This document shows positions 28,591 to 37,500 of a DNA stretch of 60,000 nucleotides, piece after piece. The position numbers and the translations under genes are program-made. The stretch is from NCBI RefSeq assembly GCF_964355755.1, contig NC_092673.1:27039001-27099000 (forward strand), in the 5' to 3' direction. The DNA is from Antedon mediterranea. Its lineage: Eukaryota > Echinodermata > Crinoidea > Comatulida > Antedonidae. Below the pieces are notes generated by a model. It had not been told where the DNA came from. It was given only the letters and a program-made list of their open reading frames with translations, and made no database searches. The stretch's first letter is position 1. Each line of letters begins with the position of its first letter.

Positions 28591-31500
28591 AGTGTAGACA
28601 GAGCTTTAGCATTTAAGCTGATAACATATTTGTAGTGTGTATATATACAAATGGAACTCAATGTGTATGTTTAAGTTAAATTTTTGCTTTCCCAACAGCG
28701 TGTAATATGAACATTACACTTACAGAAACCATGCTGATCAGCGTAGACAACTATGTTAATAATGAAGACTGTACATACACAATCAATTCTGATGGCTGTT
28801 TTTATATATTTTTTACTCAATTTGATTTGGAACCTGTGGACAATGACGGCAATTGCTTGGATTACGTACAAGTAAGAATTTTATTGTTCGAATTAGGATA
28901 GATAAAATATGTTTGGTATTTATATATATATCTGTGTCAGTAAATTTTATTTATATATCCATTGAGATTCAGCCACTGATATCCACAGCATTTTCATTTT
29001 CTCCAATAATATACTGGTACTTAATTAATGATTAATGATGCCGAGAATGTTAAAGAGTCGCTATCCAATTGAGTTTAAACTATACAATGAAAGCCCCAGT
29101 GGTCTAATTGTTAGGACAGGTGCATATCAAGCAGAAGGTCTGGGTTCGAATCTCTGTTGGGCCAACGTTTTCTCATTCTCACAGATTTCCTCATCTTATC
29201 GTTTCAGATTAATTAAATTTCAGTATATCACCGGGTGGTTTAGAATTAAATTTCTATACCTAATGTGTTTGTATACTGTATATATATATATATATATCAC
29301 ATTAGGCATAGAACATTAATCCTTAACCGCCTGGTGATATACTGAAATTTAATTAATTTGAAACGATAAGATGAGGAAATTTGTGAAAATGAGAAAAAGT
29401 CGCCCCAACCGAGATTCGAACCTGGAACCTTCTGCACTAACATGAAGATTCTTTTAATAACTCTAATCGCGTCAAGGAGCTATGTAATTGGTCAGATTAA
29501 TTAATTGTCTTTTCATGAGATCCCTACATGTATAGAGACTACATATGCCATTATTCCCAATATGGACACCCCTCGAAAGGAAAATAGAATAGTCAAGGCA
29601 CCGTAGCGGGCCATATATACTTTTTTTTATTTTATTCTTGATTGTCAGGCACAAATAACAACGTAAAAAACATGACAGCGGTGCAGCACCCTGGGGATTT
29701 ACACGAGTGCTAAGCACTATCAAATTGGCTCTCCATATTGCACAAATACGTCTCTCATGCATAATTGATTTTTTGTTTGTAGATAACAGATGTCAATGAA
29801 CCATTACTAAACAGGACGTTGTGTGGCAGTGATGAGATAGAGTGGACCTCAGCTTCCAACCAAGGTGTTATCTATTTTAGATCAAATGAAAATGTAACTG
29901 CTTCAGGATTCAGATTTATAATAACTGATGGAAATTGTGCTGAATACGCTTATTATGTTGGTCCATGGAGCGCGGTAAGTTTGTAGGTTTTATACAAATA
30001 CTGTAACTGCACATGTGACCACCTAAGTTACATCTTTGATGATCCCTTGGTAATATAATCAACTATTTTCTGAAACTTTCTGAGTCCCAAAATCAAATTC
30101 CGAAAAAACCTATTCTGAATACCAGACTTTCCGGAAAGCCTAACTTTATTAGGCCAGCCCAAAGTTGTTCGGTATTGGGAGAGTTGATTGATTACAGTAG
30201 AAGAAATTCATTTATATAATTATATAACTTTCAGTGTCCATGTGGCGATGACTCAGTAGTACAGGCAGAACAGACTAGAGAGGTGTATTGTTTACAATTG
30301 GCTAATGACGCTCAAGTAGATGACTCACAATGCGAAGGTGATATACCAGTTATGACCCAACCTTGTGAATCAGAACCGTGTCAAGGTAAGATGACCTATT
30401 TATATATATATTTATTATTGTTTTTAATATACAAAAATTAAATGCAACATTGATATAAAACTGATGTCATACACATAGTGGACATGCAAATCGAAAAGTC
30501 TTTTGATTTTTGTGTCTGGGAAGGACTTGATCCACAGAAAAAAACCCAGCAAGGTAGAGTCAACCACCTAAACTATTATTAATTGTACATTAGGATTTAA
30601 ACAAGTTTCTTATTGTTGTTAATCAGAATATTTATTCGTAATTCATTTCTTTAATAGATTGCTATGTGTTAGTAGAAATGCTAGAAGAGACCTATACCCT
30701 CCTTGTTACCGCTGAAACCTACGTAAACAACTATAGATGCAATTGGGATATTTCTACAGTTGAAGGAATGTGTTTGCAAATATTTTTTATAGATTTTGCT
30801 CTAGAAGACAGCGAAGGTTGCCAAAACGATGTCTTAGTGGTATTGTTTTTTTTTTATTTTATATGAATTATTCAAATTTTAAATTGATTTAATTATTATA
30901 AATGTAATGTTTTGTAACTTAGGAAAGGTTAGATTAATTCTTGTACTTATGTTTAACTAATTTTTTGGTTTGATTGTGCAAACTACATTAGCCTGTGTAG
31001 TAGTAATGCATTGGTAGCTGCATGTATTAGTATAATGTAAAACATTTTATTTTTATTTATTTATTCAATTTCTGCCAAAGAAAAACACAAAACAAATATA
31101 AAAGGCAAGGAAAGACCAAACAGGTGCTAAATAGTTGGTTGGTCAGAAACAGAGCACTGAAAAAAAACCAAAAACAATTACATTCTACAATTCAAGAAAG
31201 CGACCAACTACACACATTTTCAACATCAAAATTATTTTAAAAAGAAGTATTGAGATAATTTAATAATCTGTTTTTGACGCTTCTGTTACTCTTCTCGTCA
31301 GATTCAAAGTGAAGGCATTGAGGAGCTATTCTGTGGATCAGAATCTCCACCATCACTGACAACAAGTACAAACAGTGTAGAGTTTACCGTTCGTACTGAT
31401 AACAATATCACTGATGATGGTTTTAGAATTCTGGTAGACCCGACAACATGTCCCGAATTTGGCTATGTTGCTGGTGAATATGGTGAAGTAAGTATTCATT

Positions 31501-34500
31501 GTTGAACTTTTATGTGTTTTCCTGTTCTATAATAAATACTGTATCTGTTTTTACACTTATTTTTATTGTTTATCTAATGCTGTTGCTGCTATAATATATT
31601 ATAAAAATAATATTTTAAAATTTAAATTTTGATAATTAATAGTATATATTTGTATAAAATTTTATATTTGTAATATTTTTCTATGGTTGTTTGTGTTGTT
31701 TTTTTTTTAGGTGCTCCCGTTCATATGTAATTAAGATTGTTTACTTGCTTTTTTATTGTTTGTAAATCACAGGTTTGCCCGCTGGGATTGTTGTGATTAT
31801 TTTTTTATACCGAATAAATAAATAAAAAAAATAAAAACTATGTTCCAAATAAAACTTATTATTTGTAAAGACTAGGATTTATCTCATTGTCTGTAGAGCT
31901 ACTTTACAGTTACTGTTCTTATCATATTTATTCATTTATATGTACCTTATCAAAAAATGTCATGGCGCATTACAGATAACTAAAACTAAATGTTAAGCAA
32001 TGTTATGAAAAAAAGATTTAAATGAGCTGTGGGGCCAGCAACATGGAAGGACTGATTCCCATGGTGGTGATTTGTTGGAGGAAGAAAGGTCAGGTTCTTA
32101 TAGCCATCTTATTCTGGAATGCCACCTGACGTCAATCTATGCTTTTTATTTGTTGGCCATTTCTTAATAATAAAGAGTGGCCTAATTGGCCAAAATAAGA
32201 CTGGTTTCTTTAAGGGTCTTGTGTACAAAATTAAGACATCAAAATTGAAGATAGATTACGTACATGCATAATTGCAATGCTTTAATATTGAGCATTAAAG
32301 CCTATCTGTGCATAGCACTACTATACTACACTATGAAGCTTAATGCAATGAGAGTTATTTGTAATTAATTTAATTAATTTATAATTTTTAAATTAGTGCT
32401 CAAAATCTTGTGGTGGTGGTGAGCAAATACGAACTGTACAATGCCAAAGACTTCAAGAGCCTAATGTTGGAGAAGTACAGATGGATAGTGCTTGCAGTGG
32501 TGACGCACCAGATAATTCCAGACCATGTGACAATGATGAATGCCCACGTATGTTTTCGTATGCTACATTTGTTTATTTATTTTACATTATTCATCCTCAA
32601 TTGAGGAAATTCGGATTAGGATCTCAACAGCATCAAGTTCAACACCTACCATATAAACAACAGAGGTAGGGATGGACCAGTTGACCTAGGTCAAATTAAC
32701 CCACAAATATGCGCTGGGTTGTTTAACTTACACACAAGTCAAATGTGTATGATGGACCTCCTTATCCGAGAAGACAGAACTATAGTAAACGAGAGCCATC
32801 AATACCATATGGTCCGCATAGGCCACTTCAATATCATTCAGAAAAATGGTGTAAAGTGTCCGCAAATTATGTCTGCCTATTTCGTGAACTATTCATGGAC
32901 ATTTCATTTCCCAAGTGAGCTGTGACAACTTTTCACAGGTTGCCACACATCATGATGATGATCATCATCAAAGGATCATATTTGTTATGATCAAAATTAA
33001 CAATATATAAAAAATTAGTTTAATGAAAAACAAATAATAGTCAGAAATCACAAGAAATGTTAATTGAAAAAATGAAACAAGATTTTTCTTTTTCAGCTTG
33101 TTTATTTGAATATGTACCATCTAACAACTTGATAAACACAGAGCCATTTGAAAATAACACAGAATGTACCTATCGAGCTGAAGGTAGGGAAGACATGTGC
33201 ATTCAAATCCTTATTGCCTCTTTGAATTTTGCTGAGCCTGATGAAAATGGAGAATGCACCACCGACTATCTTCAGGTAACGTTCTCATTTCCTGAATTTA
33301 TGGCTGTTTTTTTTTTTTGGGTTACTCAGAGACACAAAAACAAATTTCTGATGATTTTCATCCATTTGTGTAAAACTGCTTTTTTTCTACCAATTTTAAT
33401 TTTCAATATTAATGGAATTTTATGCAGATTAAGGATTTGAACAATCCTGATTTCTTACTCACTTACTGTGGCGTGATTAACGCATTGGTACTAGATTCAA
33501 GTTCAAATGAGGTAGAGATTGTTATCCACGTTGAAGATGGTATGGACAAAGTTGCAAGTTTTGCATTCGTAGAGGAATCTGTCTGCAGAACCTATGAATT
33601 TGGTGAAGTAAGTGTTAGTTCAGTTTTAGGATCACCTTTGTTACCGAGGTGACAAAATATTCAGAGTATAGCTTTTTAATCACCCAGAAATTTAACTGAA
33701 ATTGCGAAACTGAATATTATCATCATTTTTTTTTAAATACTGTTGTTGAGGATTGAAATAGTACCCCCCTCTTCATCTCGAAAGATGTATTAGGTTAGTT
33801 TGTGTACACTGTGCCTACAGTTGGTAGTGCTATTTGAGAAGACTCGTTCTACCAACTCCAGAACCGATTGGCCACTCTCTGTCTGTTACCTTTTTTTTAT
33901 AACAAAAATCATCGGTCAAGAAACAATTATAGGGTGCTCAGTCACCTTAATCTGGGAGTTCTAAAGATGACTGATTTAATCAAAAGAATTATTAGTTTAG
34001 TTTGTGAGACATTACTACTTATTTTTCTTTTAGTGTTCACGAGCATGTTCAAGCGGTGTGGACGAAATAGATGTAGATTGTATTCTGATTGGAGATGGAG
34101 ACATTGTAGAGGACTTCTATTGTTATGGCTTAGAAGGGTATAATGGAAGCAAGTCCTGCCCAGAATTTGACTGCCCAAGTAAACAAAATATAACTTTGCA
34201 TTTTTGATTGGAATATGTGACACCAGATACACAGTACAAGCATATCTACTACTAACATTGATAGATACATGCAAAACAGATTCATTCAGTCTTATGTAAC
34301 ATGACACTTTAAAACAGCTAAGGTTTGAAAGACCTCCCAACTCGTTATTTCATTTTACCTCCCGATGATATGTATAATTTCTCCCGATATTTTGGATAAA
34401 CATAACAAAATATCACGATATGGCAATAGTCTACCAATATTGCGCGTCATTTCCCTCTAAAATACAATTTTCTTTACATTTTTTACCTTTGGTACGCCAT

Positions 34501-37500
34501 GAAATACCCATGTTTACTATTATAGATATATTTATAAATAATGAATTAGCGTCCGAATTTGAGGTAATTTTGGAAATATAATAGCGCCCTCTATAGTTTA
34601 GATATGCTTTAAAACATTTCACTTTTCCAAATCGGGAGGTCTGTGATGCAGCTTTCAAACTCATACCGTCCTGTTTTGTACACGTCCTGTTCTCACCATT
34701 CTCTAATTGTCAATAGCAAGAATTTTGTGTACACATCTCTCTAAAGGCCTGTTTTTTTGTTTTTGTAGATTGCAATGGACAAGTGATCACAGACTTTTCT
34801 GTTGTTAGATTGGCTTTTACTAATAATGAAGATTGTAGTCATAATATAATTGTTAGTAGTATGGAATGTCTTCTCATCACTTTTGAGGTGTTTGATGTTC
34901 CAGATGGACCAAGTGATGCTTGCCAAGATTATTTAATGGTAGATCCTGTTTATATATATTTATACAAACTGCCAAGGAAAACCATAAAAAGTGAATTCAT
35001 TATTAAAGGCAAAATCTGTTAATACAAATTGGGGGAAACCAGGTATTTTCGCTGAAAAGTTACGACTCTTCTATTATACTGTATTTACAACAACGATATT
35101 CTTTTATAGCTGTCAAGCCCTGTATATATACACTGTGTGATAGAGATTAGCGATTATGTATGAAAGTGATGATGATTCTGTTGTTGTTGCACTCATAAAC
35201 ATTCCTTATTTGGCAGTGCCTATTATACTGTATTTACAATAATTATACTCTTTTATAGCTGTCAAGCCCAGAATATACACTGTGTGATAGAGATTTGACT
35301 GGAATGCAATATTTTTCAAATGATCAATTTTTGGCGATTATGTATCAAAGTGACGGTGATTCTGTTGTTGGAGATGTCGTTCTCCGATTGGAAAGACGTA
35401 ACTGTACAGGTTTTATGTTTACCGTTGGTGAATTTGGAAATGTAAGTTGAATTTTTGTTGTTTTATTTTAACCAATTACTGTGACCATCATCATCATTTT
35501 TTTATCATAATATCAAATTTATCACAGTCTTCCCATTCATCATCATCTTCCCATTCATCATCATCATCCCATTCATCATCATCTTCTTCCCCTTTATCAT
35601 CATCATCTCCCTTTCATCATCAGCATCATCATCATCTTCCCATTCATCATCATCATCATCTTCCCCTTCATCATCATCATCATCTTCCCTTTCATCATCA
35701 TCAGCATCATCATCATCTTCCCATTCGTCATCATCATCATCTTCCCATTCATCATCATCTTAACCTTTCATCATCATCATCATCATCTTCCCATTCGTCA
35801 TCATCATCATCTTCTCATTCATCATCATCATCTTCCCATTCATCATCATCATCTTCCCATTCATCATCAGCATCATCATCATCTTCCCATTCATCATCAT
35901 CATCTTCCCATTCATCATCATCCCATTCATCATCATCATCTTCCCATTCATCATCATCATCATCTTCCCTTTCATCATCATCATCATCATCATCTTCCCA
36001 TTCATCATCATCTTCCCATTCATCATCATCATCTTCCCATTCATCATCATCCCATTCATCATCATCATCTTCCCATTCATCATCATCATCATCATCTTCC
36101 CTTTCATCATCATCATCGTCATCATCATCATCATCTTCCCATTCATCATCATCATCATCATCATCATCATTTTCCCATTCATCATCATCCCATTCATCAT
36201 CATCATCTTTCCTTTCATCATCATCATCTTCCCTTTCATCATCATCATCATCTTCCCTTTCATCATCATCATCATCATCTTCCCATTCATCATCGTCATC
36301 ATCATTCCATTCATCATCATCTTCCCTTTCATCATCATCATCATCATCATTTTCCCTTTCATCATCATCATCATCATCATCTTCATCATAATTATCCCAT
36401 TCATCATCATCCTTATCTTCAACTTCACTTTTAGCAAATTCATTCAATTTTTTATTGATGCTTTTTGTGATAACCACCAGAATATTTAATTGCAGTGTTC
36501 AGTTCCATGTGAAGGGGGTACAAGAACAAGAGTTGTGGAGTGCCTTGACGATGACGGTACTATTGTGGATGATCTGATGTGTGAAGGTATTAAACCTCAT
36601 ACGTCAGAAGAGTGTAATGCAGGCCAATGTGAAGAGAGTTACTATGAATATGTAATTGGTGAATTTGGTGACGTAAGTAGATTATTTTTTTATTTTTTAA
36701 TGTTATAAATGTTCAAGTTTATTAGTTCAAAGGCTGTGTAGAAAATACTAAAACAATTCTACAACATTGTACAATTAAAACAAGAGTATCAACATTGTAT
36801 TTCCATGTAAATTACATATAACCTTACCAAGGAAGTTTGTTTGTTTGCCTGTCTCTATACAAGATATCTCAAAAAGCTCACATCTTCATCTGTAGGCTGG
36901 GAGTTTGTAGGGTTCGAATGAACCACCTTCTTTTTGAAGGGCCCATTTCAAACTAGTAAAGTAGTAAAATTGGTAGTATAGGTCTAACGCTGGACATTTT
37001 TTGCCCAATCTAGCTTAAGCCGACAAATTTCATCTACAAGGCAATTTAAAGCAATATTTGGCAGTATTCTCCTTTTTGGCCCCTAGTTCATTTAATCACC
37101 CCCTTTTTAGGAAAAATGAACCCACTGACTATGTGCTTGTCTGCTTTGACCCATACAAAACATTTATTTTATTTCAATTTAATGTACATGAGCCAGGATG
37201 TAACAAATTTATTAATCACAATAAAACAATTGGGACAGAAAAGAGAACTGTTTTAAATGTGGGCAGAAACATCACTTGTAGTAAGGTCTACTTTTTAGTT
37301 CATAATCAGATAATAATTTTGTTTTTGCACTCTTATTAAGGCTCATTTTCAGAAATCAATATTTTATGAATATTATTAATGATTTTGTTATTGTTAATTA
37401 CTTTCACAGTGTCAGGAAGTCGCCATCGGTTTTTGCGTTCGACAGCGAGATGTAGATTGTCAGAATAATGTCACGAATGTCGTTGTGGACGACAGTTTGT

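Noticed and set aside
35447-36477. Long poly-Ser frame (+) and poly-Asp/Glu and poly-Met frames (-)
   Set aside because: They are translations of an ATC-based simple repeat in an intron between two well-supported exons. Every frame is open because the unit has no stop.
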